Below are positions 1 to 7,314 of a DNA stretch of 34,158 nucleotides, in pieces. The translations under genes and the position numbers were made by a program. The stretch comes from Tepidanaerobacteraceae bacterium (GTDB lineage: Bacteria; Bacillota; Thermosediminibacteria; Thermosediminibacterales; Tepidanaerobacteraceae), in assembly GCA_029982615.1 (NCBI GenBank), contig JARRBK010000019.1, positions 1-34,158 of the forward strand, given 5' to 3'. The notes below the pieces were generated by a model. The model was given only the letters and a program-made list of their open reading frames with translations, made no database searches and was not told where the DNA came from. The first letter of the stretch is position 1; every line of letters begins with the position of its first letter.

Positions 1-168
1 CTTTTTCCACCACATGCGCTTCACATTTTGCTTGAGTTCTGCTCCGAGGGGGCCGTAATCCCAGGTATTGGCAAGACCCCCATATATCTCGGAACCCTGA
101 AATACGAATCCCCGGCGCTTGCATAGGGATATGATCTTGTTCATAAGTTTTTCGCCATTTTCTGCCAC
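1..168 (-). CDS. glyQS: Glycyl-tRNA synthetase, N-terminal part (cut by window edge)
   Basis: The 56 visible codons encode the start of the dimeric, class II (alpha2-type) glycyl-tRNA synthetase, which charges tRNA-Gly in the cytoplasm. The diagnostic stretch is [20 protein letters not shown] at residues 21-40, near-identical to motif 1 of bacterial and archaeal GlyRS. Translation starts at a GTG at 166-168, preceded by an AGGAAAGGGG ribosome site about 7 bases upstream. The rest of the gene lies beyond base 1. A glycine T-box leader directly upstream supports the call. Identity is secure; only the full length is unseen. Confidence 0.93.
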   Translation of the reverse strand, partial: MAENGEKLMNKIISLCKRRGFVFQGSEIYGGLANTWDYGPLGAELKQNVKRMWWKK

Positions 169-257
169 AAAAATTCCCCTTTCCTATTATTTTTTAATTG
201 CGCCTGAAGGGCCGAATGTCGGCCGGCGTCTTTTCTAAAATTTGATGAAACATTATT

Positions 258-557
258 AAAACCCCCAGGCCAAATTTACGGCCTAGGGGTCCAATTTGCA
301 CGGACGGTTCCACCCTAGTTGCAGGCAAATAAAAAATTGTTTAAAGGGATTTACTGCCTGCCGCTTTTAAAAACGATTTTTTACGATTTTTCATTTTTTA
401 GCATTTTTCCGCTCCGAAGCTGTAACCGGTCATTTCGCCAATGTTTCACAGCATTCAGAAGCGAAAATTATATTCCGCTGCCACGCCTTTTTTATGCTGC
501 GGAGCTTCCACCATCCTCCGCTCGCTTTATGCAGTGAAAAAAGACTTCTGCGGAATA
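258..557 (-). ncRNA. T-box riboswitch, glycine-specific, upstream of glyQS
   Basis: Read on the minus strand, the leader contains the conserved T-box sequence AGGGTGGAACCG (305-316). It is followed by a terminator hairpin (261-290, arms ACCCC-TAGGCC / GGCC-TGGGGGT) and a short T run. Stem I is bounded by the complementary arms 550-557 and 471-478 (TATTCCGC/GCGGAATA). It contains the distal GGATGGTG-type element flanked by GCGGAG/CTCCGC. On the 3' side of the internal loop lies GGC (485-487), a glycine codon followed by a purine, which is the expected specifier. Uncharged tRNA-Gly would pair here and favour the antiterminator. The exact fold was drawn by eye. Confidence 0.88.
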
Positions 558-578
558 CTTTTTTTCAATCTATAAAGA

Positions 579-607
579 ATAATATACTATCCACAATGGC
601 AAGTCAA
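579..607 (-). promoter_or_regulatory. Vegetative promoter of the glyQS T-box transcript
   Basis: On the minus strand TTGACT (602-607) and TATTAT (579-584) are separated by exactly 17 bases, a near-consensus sigma-A promoter. Transcription would begin around 572, shortly before the base of T-box stem I at 557. Confidence 0.8.
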
Positions 608-667
608 GTTTTTCTACAATCGTTTCACTGGAAAAACTTTAATTAAAAAGCCTCATTTATGGAATAT

Positions 668-673
668 TATAAT
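668..673 (+). promoter_or_regulatory. Possible -10 element of the ldh-family gene
   Basis: TATAAT lies 28 bases upstream of the GTG start of the dehydrogenase gene. I see no good -35 hexamer at the usual spacing, so this is a weak call. The rest of 608-701 is AT-rich with no recognisable operator. Confidence 0.35.
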
Positions 674-701
674 AACAATATATCAGAAAGGATGGTTCAA
701 T

Positions 702-1643
702 GTGAAAATCGGACTGGTCGGAACAGGTTATGTAGGTGCCACTACAGCCTATGCATTATTGCTTCAGGGAATAGCTTCGGAGATGGTATTAATTGATGCA
801 AACATGGACAAGGCAGAAGGTGAAGCACTGGACCTTACGCACTCCACTTCGTTCGTCCATCCCGTACAAATATACGCTGGTGATTACTGCGATCTAGCAG
901 GGACCGAAATCGTTATAATATCCGCAGGGCCTAGCATTGGGAAAAATGAAACAAGGCTTGATCTGGCAGGCAAGAATTATGAAATATTTAAAGAGATAAT
1001 ACCGAAGATAATAAAATACAACGATAGATGTATTTTGCTCATCGTCACAAACCCGGTGGATGTGCTATCCTATGCTGCCTTCAGGCTTTCGGGCTTTCCC
1101 AAAAACCGGGTAATCGGTTCCGGGACGGTTCTCGACAGCTGCCGGTTCAGGGCGGCACTTTCCGCAAAGCTGGGGGTGGATGCACGAAATATTCACGGCT
1201 ACATCCTGGGTGAACACGGCGATTCTCAGGTTGCCGCCTGGAGCCTCACCAACGTCATGGGAATTAATTTTGATGAATTCTGTCATAGTTACATCCCCGG
1301 TTGCAGGGCTGACATTAAAAAACAAATTGAAAATGAAGTCCGCAGCTCGGCATATACCGTCATAGAGAAAAAAGGCGCCACAAATTATGCCATAGCCCTT
1401 GCTGTTGCCAAGATAGTGAAGAGCATCCTGAGAGATGAGAATTCCATTCTCACCGTATCCACATATGTCGAGGACCTGGACGGGGTCCTGGATGTGTACC
1501 TCAGCCTGCCGTGCGTGGTAAATAAACGTGGAGCTGATAGAGTTTTGATACCAAGGCTTTCCAACAGCGAAAAAGCGGACCTTAAAAAATCCGCTAAGAT
1601 AATTAAAGAATATATAGAAGATGTAATGGGAGCAGTTGTATAG
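702..1643 (+). CDS. ldh: L-lactate/malate dehydrogenase family 2-hydroxyacid dehydrogenase
   Basis: The 313-residue product is a cytoplasmic NAD-dependent 2-hydroxyacid dehydrogenase of the LDH/MDH family. Visible features are the GTGYVG nucleotide loop (residues 7-12), Asp32 at the end of strand beta-2 (NAD rather than NADP), NPVDVLSYAA, and the catalytic set Arg85, Asp145, Arg148 and His172 (in GEHGDS). The position that sets substrate choice, Gln in lactate and Arg in malate dehydrogenases, aligns with Ile79 here. Pyruvate/lactate is therefore only the default guess; a bulkier 2-oxoacid, as in hydroxyisocaproate dehydrogenases, is possible. The GTG start at 702 has AAAGGATGG six bases upstream. 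The gene ends two bases before a convergent gene, with no terminator between. Confidence 0.87.
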   Translation: MKIGLVGTGYVGATTAYALLLQGIASEMVLIDANMDKAEGEALDLTHSTSFVHPVQIYAGDYCDLAGTEIVIISAGPSIGKNETRLDLAGKNYEIFKEIIPKIIKYNDRCILLIVTNPVDVLSYAAFRLSGFPKNRVIGSGTVLDSCRFRAALSAKLGVDARNIHGYILGEHGDSQVAAWSLTNVMGINFDEFCHSYIPGCRADIKKQIENEVRSSAYTVIEKKGATNYAIALAVAKIVKSILRDENSILTVSTYVEDLDGVLDVYLSLPCVVNKRGADRVLIPRLSNSEKADLKKSAKIIKEYIEDVMGAVV

Positions 1644-1645
1644 GA

Positions 1646-2341
1646 TTACGGTTTTGCTGCTATCCATGTTATTAACCATCCTACGGCAGCAATAAATATT
1701 GCCACTACTGTTCCTATTGACCACAGGCGGAGGCTTGCAATTTCTGCCTGTATGGTGTTTATATACGTTTTCATTTCTGACCTCAATTCATTTATTTCAC
1801 TTTTTATCCCTGATATATCCTGCTTCGTTTCTGAGCGGAAAGAATTCATTTCACGTTTTAGTTCTGTTATGTCTTGTTTTTCTTGATTGCTCAATGATTC
1901 TAATCCCTGCTTTAGTTCTGAATGGAAAGAATTTATTTCACGTTTTAGTTCTGTTATGTCTTGTTTTTCTTGATTGCTCAGTGAATCTAATCCCTGTTTT
2001 AGTTCTGAATGGAAAGAATTTATTTCCTGCTTCATTTCTGAACGGAGAGAACTAATATCTTGTTTTGTTTCAGCCCGCAAAGAGTCTATATCGTGTTTTA
2101 ATTCCGCACGCAGAGAACTCATCTCCGCACGGATAGAACTAATATCTTGCTTAGTTTCAGTCCATAAAGAATTGATATCCTGCTTCAACTCCGTGCGAAA
2201 AGAACTCATCTGCTGACTCAAAGAATTGATTTGCTGAGCCAAAAGAAAATATCCCATCTCCGGCATTTTCTGCGGCTGCTCGTCCACTCCACTCGCAGCT
2301 TCTTTTTTGGCTTTTTCCATGTCCTCCAGCGGCATACCCAT
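1646..2341 (-). CDS. Coiled-coil protein with C-terminal membrane anchor
   Basis: I do not recognise a named family. The 231-residue product is mostly heptad-like, rich in Glu, Lys, Ser and Gln, from about residue 30 to 200. One hydrophobic segment follows near residues 205-228 (LWSIGTVVAIFIAAVGWLI), so it should be a rod tethered to the membrane by its C-terminus. Two near-identical 29-residue units (containing NSFHSELKQGL and SNQEKQDITELKRE) lie in the middle, with related partial units on both sides. The start at 2341 has GGAGGG upstream. The layout superficially resembles Borrelia Bdr or DUF1640-type proteins, but no function can be assigned. Confidence 0.7.
   Translation of the reverse strand: MGMPLEDMEKAKKEAASGVDEQPQKMPEMGYFLLAQQINSLSQQMSSFRTELKQDINSLWTETKQDISSIRAEMSSLRAELKHDIDSLRAETKQDISSLRSEMKQEINSFHSELKQGLDSLSNQEKQDITELKREINSFHSELKQGLESLSNQEKQDITELKREMNSFRSETKQDISGIKSEINELRSEMKTYINTIQAEIASLRLWSIGTVVAIFIAAVGWLITWIAAKP
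1841..2014. repeat. Tandem 87-bp repeat inside the coiled-coil gene
   Basis: Two adjacent 87-bp units (1841-1927 and 1928-2014) differ at only a few positions, and a third, partial unit begins at 2015. The unit is 29 codons long, so copy-number change keeps the reading frame. Confidence 0.85.
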
Positions 2342-2431
2342 CTACTCTCCCTCCGCTTTTATTTTATCACAATTTGCCAAATAGATTCAAGTGAAAAACT
2401 ATTATGAGGTAGAAATATAAAATATATAATA

Positions 2432-3055
2432 TCAGCCATTCAATATCGCATCGAAAAGATTTAAAGGCATGAATTCTTTCTGCCCCAGGGCGAGCATATG
2501 ATAGTAAAGAAAAGCCACTTCCTCCACATAAATCAGTTTTATGAGCGCCTTTTCCAGGTCTTCGCCAACGGCAATGACTCCATGGTATTTTAACAGGCAC
2601 ACATCGGATTCTTTCATGGGTTCAACTATGGTTTGGGCAAGTTTCTTGCTCCCGGGAGGCGCAAACTCAGCCACTTTTACGGGTTTTCCGCCATAATGAA
2701 TAGCCTCTATGCTCACGGGAGGAATCTCTTTTCCCATGCATGCAAAAATGGTAGAATACCTGGAATGGGTATGGGCTACCCCTCCGGCTTCCGGCTTTAT
2801 TTTATACGCCGTAATGTGCATGGAAGTTTCTATTGATGGCTGAAGGTTCCCATCCACTATATTGCCTTCCATGTCCACTACGATTATTTTTTCAGGTGTA
2901 AGATCTTCCCGGGATATGCCCGACGGCGTTATATAAATAAGCTTTTCCTTTCGGTCTATCACGCTGAAATTGCCTGACTTGTGGCGGCACAGTTCCATTT
3001 GATCCGCCTTTTTAGCTATTTTCACCACTTCTTCTTTCATTTCGAGATTTATCAT
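2432..3055 (-). CDS. Class II aldolase/adducin family sugar-phosphate aldolase or epimerase
   Basis: The 207-residue protein belongs to the zinc-dependent class II aldolase family (L-fuculose-1-phosphate aldolase, L-ribulose-5-phosphate 4-epimerase). The phosphate-binding loop HKSGNFSV (residues 25-32), the Glu76 position, the zinc ligands His95 and His97 (AHTHSRYST) and His158 (KYHGVIAVG) are all present. The fuculose-phosphate aldolase subgroup seems likelier than the epimerase, but sequence alone does not fix the substrate. A GGAGGA site precedes the ATG. It is the last enzyme of the minus-strand carbohydrate locus and probably cleaves or epimerises the phosphorylated intermediate made by the upstream kinase or PTS. 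A perfect 18-bp palindrome (3076-3093) just upstream suggests separate control. Confidence 0.85.
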   Translation of the reverse strand: MINLEMKEEVVKIAKKADQMELCRHKSGNFSVIDRKEKLIYITPSGISREDLTPEKIIVVDMEGNIVDGNLQPSIETSMHITAYKIKPEAGGVAHTHSRYSTIFACMGKEIPPVSIEAIHYGGKPVKVAEFAPPGSKKLAQTIVEPMKESDVCLLKYHGVIAVGEDLEKALIKLIYVEEVAFLYYHMLALGQKEFMPLNLFDAILNG

Positions 3056-3075
3056 GAAAAAAATCCTCCTACTCT

Positions 3076-3093
3076 AAAATCAATCTTGATTTT
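3076..3093. promoter_or_regulatory. Perfect palindrome upstream of the aldolase gene
   Basis: AAAATCAA-tc-TTGATTTT is an 8+2+8 perfect inverted repeat ending about 20 bases before the aldolase start, just 5' of its ribosome site. It looks like a repressor operator, or a short hairpin in the leader. The binding protein is unknown. Confidence 0.4.
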
Positions 3094-3180
3094 GTGCAAT
3101 AAATCACTTTCCTGCCGTAGATGACCCGGCACCGCAGCTCTCTGCCGCTTTTTTTAAGAAGTCAGAAGTCGGAATAGAAG

Positions 3181-3201
3181 GAATTTGCGAGTCGCAAATT
3201 C
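3181..3201. repeat. Perfect 10+1+10 inverted repeat in an intergenic patchwork
   Basis: The arms GAATTTGCGA and TCGCAAATTC are exactly complementary around a single G. On either side are short repeats of the GAAGTC/CATCCGA type (3161-3177 and 3211-3230). No T run follows on either strand, so it is not a standard terminator. It may be a small dispersed intergenic element. Confidence 0.6.
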
Positions 3202-3246
3202 TAACTTAATCTGGCATCCGACATCCGATTGGTGGAGGTTTACCAT

Positions 3247-4584
3247 TTAGTCCTTGACAAGTGCCTTTATTTTTGGGACAGCCCCCATGAACTCTTCTTT
3301 TATTGAAGCGAGAGCTTCAGGGGTATCTCCTTCAAACCTCATGGTAATCATGGGCTCCGTAACCGAAATCCTGATAAGCCCCCAGCCCTTGGGGAATATC
3401 ACCCGCACTCCGTCCAGTGTATCGATGGGGTATTCTTTAAATCTTTCTTTTACGCTTTTTAAAAGTTCTCCTTTATCATCATAAGGATAAGGTATGCGAA
3501 TATCAGGGGTTATATAATAATCCGGTATCTGTGATGAAAGCAGGGACAATTTTACCCCCTTTGTATTCAATATTTCGCCCATCAGCAGGGCAGCGTAAAT
3601 CCCGTCATCGCCGGCAAGTTCCTTAAAAAAGTAATGGCCGCTGATTTCCCCCGCCATCACTGCATTCTGCATGAGAAAATTCCGCTTGATAAAGGCATGC
3701 CCGGATTTTTCCCTTATGGCGGTGCCCCCAGCTTTAAGAATTTCTTTTTCTACTATGGTGGAACATTTATGGTCATAGACTACTTTGCCGGGACCATATT
3801 TTTCAAATAAATGCTTTGCAAAAATTATTATGCCTCTTTCACTGGATAAAATATGGCCCTTTTCGTCTACAAAGGCAACTCTATCGCCATCTCCATCAAA
3901 GGCAATCCCTAGGTCCGCCTTTGTTTCAATAACCATATTTCGCAGATGTTCCAGATTTTCGGCAATGGCAGGATTGGGCTCCCGGTTTGGAAAATTTCCG
4001 TCGGGCTCGCAGAAAAGCGGTACCGTCTCGTATCCAAGTTCCGAAAATAGTCTCAAAGCAACCGGGCCGCATACCCCATTGCCTGCGTCGATTACAACTT
4101 TAAAATTACCTGAGATTGGTTTAAAGAGGCTTCTAATATATTTCCGGTATTCTTCCAGCATCGGATTATTCTCAATAGAGCCGTATCCAGGCTTGTAATC
4201 CTTACTTTTGGTCAATTTTTCAAGATACTCGATATCTTTTTCTTGCACAGGCAGTGTACCGAATGCTATCTTAAATCCGTTATAGCGGGCGGGGTTGTGG
4301 GATGCGGTCACCATGACCCCGGCGTATGTGTCAAGGCGGCGCTTTGCATAATAAAAAGCCGGTGTCGGCAGAGTACCGATATCGATTACTTTGCATCCGC
4401 TCATGGAAAGCCCCTTCATCAATTCCCGCTTCAGCGCGGGTGTGCTGAGTCTTACATCTCCGCCTACCGCCACACTTCTGCCTTCAATCATCGTGCCAAA
4501 AGCCCTGCCTATATTGAACGCATCGTCTGCTGTCAAATCCTTGCCATATGTTCCTCTAATATCACAGGCTTTAAATATGCTCAT
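3247..4584 (-). CDS. Phosphomannomutase/phosphoglucomutase
   Basis: The 445-residue enzyme is an alpha-D-phosphohexomutase that interconverts hexose-6- and hexose-1-phosphates through a phosphoserine. The active-site loop TASHNPARYNG has the phosphorylated Ser95. The magnesium loop DGDGDR is at 230-235, the sugar-binding loop is GEISGHYFF, and the C-terminal phosphate-binding part is near the end. Length is usual for the ManB/AlgC group. The ATG at 4584 follows an AGGAGG that overlaps the end of the upstream kinase gene, so the two are translationally close and co-transcribed. Its place in a polyol locus is unusual. It may feed hexose phosphates to cell-wall synthesis or act on a sugar-1-phosphate of the pathway. 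Confidence 0.9.
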   Translation of the reverse strand: MSIFKACDIRGTYGKDLTADDAFNIGRAFGTMIEGRSVAVGGDVRLSTPALKRELMKGLSMSGCKVIDIGTLPTPAFYYAKRRLDTYAGVMVTASHNPARYNGFKIAFGTLPVQEKDIEYLEKLTKSKDYKPGYGSIENNPMLEEYRKYIRSLFKPISGNFKVVIDAGNGVCGPVALRLFSELGYETVPLFCEPDGNFPNREPNPAIAENLEHLRNMVIETKADLGIAFDGDGDRVAFVDEKGHILSSERGIIIFAKHLFEKYGPGKVVYDHKCSTIVEKEILKAGGTAIREKSGHAFIKRNFLMQNAVMAGEISGHYFFKELAGDDGIYAALLMGEILNTKGVKLSLLSSQIPDYYITPDIRIPYPYDDKGELLKSVKERFKEYPIDTLDGVRVIFPKGWGLIRISVTEPMITMRFEGDTPEALASIKEEFMGAVPKIKALVKD

Positions 4585-4594
4585 AAAGACCTCC

Positions 4595-6046
4595 TCATGG
4601 GATGAAACCTTTTTGTTTCATAATGTGTTTAAATTTATTATATTTTTCTTCATAGATGCTTACAAAACATTGATCCGGCTGAATGACTTCCCCCGGCCTT
4701 ACCATATTCGAGGCAGCCTCTACAATATTGCTATAAACTGTTCTGGATGCGGCAATTACAGCGCTCCCCATGCATGGGTCGCTGATTTCCGGCTTCAGAA
4801 GGGTCTTGTTTAAAATGCCGGCTCTTATTTTCATCCAGATTTTGCTCCTGGTGCCGCCTCCAGTGACATAGACCTCATCGGATATTCTCGCTCCAAGATC
4901 TGCCAGCATGTCATAACACAGTCTTTCAAAAAGGCCAACGCCTTCAATATATCCTGCATAAAGTTCAATATCGTCTCTCGGATTCCCATCAATAAACCCT
5001 TCAGCTCCAGGATCTATGAAGGGAAATCTCTCTCCTTTCTTCACCAGAGGATACACTATCAGATTCGTAGGAAAATACTGCTCGGCTTTAATATCCCATT
5101 CTTTATAATCTATGCCGGGGAAAATTTTTTCAAGGCATTCACCGCCGGTGTTGCTGGCTCCGCCAGGCATCCAGAATCCTTCGGGGTGAAGGTGGGAATA
5201 TATCCTGCCCTGCCGGTCCTTGATCAAATCCCTTGTGATACCCTTTACCACCAGCGTAGTCCCCAGAATGGAATTCCATGTGCCTTCCTTTACAGCTCCA
5301 GAGGCCACCTGTCCCGCACACCCGTCGGTCATCCCAGCTACCACTGCTGTATCGGTGGAAAGCCCCGATTGTTCCGCAAACTCCTTATTTATATTCGCTA
5401 TCCTATACCCTGGCCTGATAACCTGCGGGAATTTTTCCATATCAAGACCCAATTTTTCGATGATAGCTTCCGGCCATTTGTAATCCACCAGGTCAAATCC
5501 TGTTTTAAGGGCATTTGAATGATCGGTAATATCGTAAACTCCGGTCATAACCCCGACAATGTAATCGGATTGATGAATAAACTTCCATGTATTGCGGTAC
5601 ACTTCCGGCAACTTCTCTTTAATCCAAAGTATTTTTGGCAGCGCAAAGGATGAGTTGAAGCTATAGCCAACTTTTTCAGAAAAATCGGCAGCCAGTCTTT
5701 GTATGTTCTTTGTCTCCTCCGTCGCCCTGGAATCATTGTACATAAGGGCATCTGTAAGGGGCTTTTTCTCCCTGTCAATGGGGATAACAGTGCCGGATGT
5801 GCCATCCACTGAGATAGCCTTGACCTCTGACAAATGGTATCCTTCTTTTTTTATTCCCTCAATTAATCTACAAAAACAAATCTTGAATTTTTTCTCCCAG
5901 TCGCCCGGATTTTGTTCCTTCCATCCGTTTTTCCTGCTAACGGATGGCTGCAGCGCCTCGTGGGCTGTAAAAATCATTTTTCCTCTTTCATCGACTGCTA
6001 TCGTGCGTATCCCCTGGGTTCCCACATCAATGCCGATGACAATCAC
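4595..6046 (-). CDS. FGGY-family carbohydrate kinase
   Basis: The 483-residue protein is an ATP-dependent sugar kinase of the FGGY family (xylulokinase, ribulokinase, gluconokinase, glycerol kinase). The N-terminal phosphate loop is GIDVGTQGIRT (residues 5-15). DGTSGT is at 81-86 and the catalytic Asp241 lies in GMTDGCAGQ. The C-terminal ATP-binding VTGGGTRSKIW and the closing DPCMGSAVIAA are clear. MYNDSRA near 102-108 recalls xylulokinases, but the substrate (xylulose, erythrulose, tagatose or another ketose) is not fixed. The GTG start at 6046 follows GGGGGAA. It lies 18 bases after the EIIB-like gene and 10 bases before the mutase, so it belongs to the operon. Confidence 0.88.
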   Translation of the reverse strand: MIVIGIDVGTQGIRTIAVDERGKMIFTAHEALQPSVSRKNGWKEQNPGDWEKKFKICFCRLIEGIKKEGYHLSEVKAISVDGTSGTVIPIDREKKPLTDALMYNDSRATEETKNIQRLAADFSEKVGYSFNSSFALPKILWIKEKLPEVYRNTWKFIHQSDYIVGVMTGVYDITDHSNALKTGFDLVDYKWPEAIIEKLGLDMEKFPQVIRPGYRIANINKEFAEQSGLSTDTAVVAGMTDGCAGQVASGAVKEGTWNSILGTTLVVKGITRDLIKDRQGRIYSHLHPEGFWMPGGASNTGGECLEKIFPGIDYKEWDIKAEQYFPTNLIVYPLVKKGERFPFIDPGAEGFIDGNPRDDIELYAGYIEGVGLFERLCYDMLADLGARISDEVYVTGGGTRSKIWMKIRAGILNKTLLKPEISDPCMGSAVIAASRTVYSNIVEAASNMVRPGEVIQPDQCFVSIYEEKYNKFKHIMKQKGFIP

Positions 6047-6064
6047 GTGAAAATTCCCCCGTCT

Positions 6065-6352
6065 TTACTTATTGTACTTCACTACTTCATCAATTACTTT
6101 TTCTGCTCCCATCCATGGATAAACAAGAGGCAGACCATTGACTACAGGAAGCGTCGTTTCCAGTTTTTTCGTGCCAACCAAAACAATCACATCGGGTTTT
6201 TCCTTTTGCTCGATTTCTTTTAAATCACTGGCAAATATATTGGCTGTTATAATCTCAACTTCCACTCCCTTTTTCTTGCATCCATCAATCAACTGCTTGG
6301 AAAGTTTGTCCGCCTTGGTGTCTGATGTCCCGCCCAGCAATAAAATTTTCAT
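6065..6352 (-). CDS. PTS EIIB (galactitol type)-like protein lacking the phospho-cysteine
   Basis: The 95-residue protein has the size and pattern of galactitol-type EIIB: MKILLLGG at the N-terminus, a hydrophobic DVIVLVG strand and the closing VVNGLPLVYPWMGAEKVIDEVV. True EIIB proteins carry CGTG after strand 1, where the Cys takes phosphate from EIIA. Here the matching residues are GGTS, with Gly7 in the Cys position. It therefore cannot pass phosphate through the usual thiol. A normal EIIB with ACGTG is encoded in the same locus at 11253-11540. This paralogue may regulate or bind a partner instead. The ATG has AAGGAG ten bases upstream. Confidence 0.7.
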   Translation of the reverse strand: MKILLLGGTSDTKADKLSKQLIDGCKKKGVEVEIITANIFASDLKEIEQKEKPDVIVLVGTKKLETTLPVVNGLPLVYPWMGAEKVIDEVVKYNK

Positions 6353-6433
6353 TTGTCATCAACTCCTTTGATTTATCATATATTTTCTTTGCCTCATATG
6401 CAATACGATTATATGATGTCGGCAAATAATCTT

Positions 6434-7246
6434 TCACGAAAGCAATTTCTGCAGAGCATATGCAACGCCGTCTTCATTATTTGTAGGGGCCACAAAATCA
6501 GCCATTTTCTTTACCTCTTCCGGAGCATTTCCCATCGCCACTCCTATCCCTGCAAATTCCAACATATCCATGTCATTAAAGTTGTCACCTATAGCCATTA
6601 TCTCATCTCTATCTATTCCCAATTTCGCAGATAATATTTTCAATGCTCTCCCTTTGGATGACTTTTTATTTATTACATCCAGATAACGTGGCCCTGATTT
6701 CAATATATTTACCTGACTGTCATACAATTTTTTCAGCGCAGCCATGAACTCATCCAGTGGCCTTTCTTCACCGGTTATTAATATTTTTGTGGGGTTTTTT
6801 TCCTCTTGTGCAACTAGCTCATTAATATCTTTTACTCTTATAGGAGTTACAAAATTGACATCGATGTTTACATGCATTGCAAAGTCATCATATCTCTCAT
6901 AATAACAGCAATCTCCATATAAGAGCGAGAGGCAAAGTCTTGGATCCCGCCTGCACATTGTGTTTATATCCTCCGCCACGCCCTTTGGCAAAGTATCGTG
7001 AAGTATCGTTTCCTTGCTAATGTTATGTTTTATATAAGCGCCGTTGTGAGATATCTGAAAACCCTCTATGCCAAGCATTTTCGCAAAATGTTCGGCCGCT
7101 ACATGGGGCCGACCGGTACAAAGTGCGACTAATATTTCTTTATCCATCACTTTTTTTATTGCTTTTACAGTTTGCTGCGATATGCTAAGATCATCTCGAA
7201 TGAGAGTCCCATCGATATCTATAGTTACAAGTTTCACGGTGGCCAC
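6434..7246 (-). CDS. HAD-superfamily Cof-type sugar phosphatase
   Basis: The 270-residue protein is a Cof/YidA-type haloacid dehalogenase-like hydrolase that removes phosphate from sugar phosphates. Motif I is DIDGTL with the nucleophile Asp9 and the acid/base Asp11. SHNGAYI follows, and the C-terminal motif is GDNFNDMDML, with KGRALKIL before it. The start is either the GTG at 7246 or the in-frame GTG at 7237; the latter has better ribosome-site spacing. It sits right after a terminator-like hairpin (7258-7290), so it should be expressed from read-through or an unseen promoter. In this locus it could drain a toxic phosphorylated intermediate. Confidence 0.88.
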   Translation of the reverse strand: MATVKLVTIDIDGTLIRDDLSISQQTVKAIKKVMDKEILVALCTGRPHVAAEHFAKMLGIEGFQISHNGAYIKHNISKETILHDTLPKGVAEDINTMCRRDPRLCLSLLYGDCCYYERYDDFAMHVNIDVNFVTPIRVKDINELVAQEEKNPTKILITGEERPLDEFMAALKKLYDSQVNILKSGPRYLDVINKKSSKGRALKILSAKLGIDRDEIMAIGDNFNDMDMLEFAGIGVAMGNAPEEVKKMADFVAPTNNEDGVAYALQKLLS

Positions 7247-7257
7247 CGCCTTTCTTT

Positions 7258-7290
7258 AAAAATCCCCGTTATTGAGGATAACGGGGATTT
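7258..7290 (-). terminator. Intra-operon terminator after the GpsA-like gene
   Basis: The arms AAATCCCCGTTAT and ATAACGGGGATTT are perfectly complementary around a 5-base loop. On the minus strand the hairpin is followed by TTT AAAG, giving a short T run. It lies between the GpsA-like stop and the HAD start, only about a dozen bases before the latter. Confidence 0.75.
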
Positions 7291-7314
7291 ATTGTCTTTT
7301 ATTAAGGTAATTTT

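Noticed and set aside
319-537. Plus-strand open frame of 72 codons
   Set aside because: It is antisense to the glycine T-box leader, has no ribosome site and its product is low-complexity.
1065-1724. Minus-strand open frame of 219 codons antisense to the dehydrogenase gene
   Set aside because: The sense frame is a clear LDH-family enzyme; the antisense frame has no recognisable motif and only mirrors its codon pattern.
3127-3155. Plus-strand hairpin CGGCA/TGCCG plus seven T as a gene terminator
   Set aside because: No plus-strand gene lies upstream within 1.4 kb; treated as part of an intergenic repeat patchwork instead.
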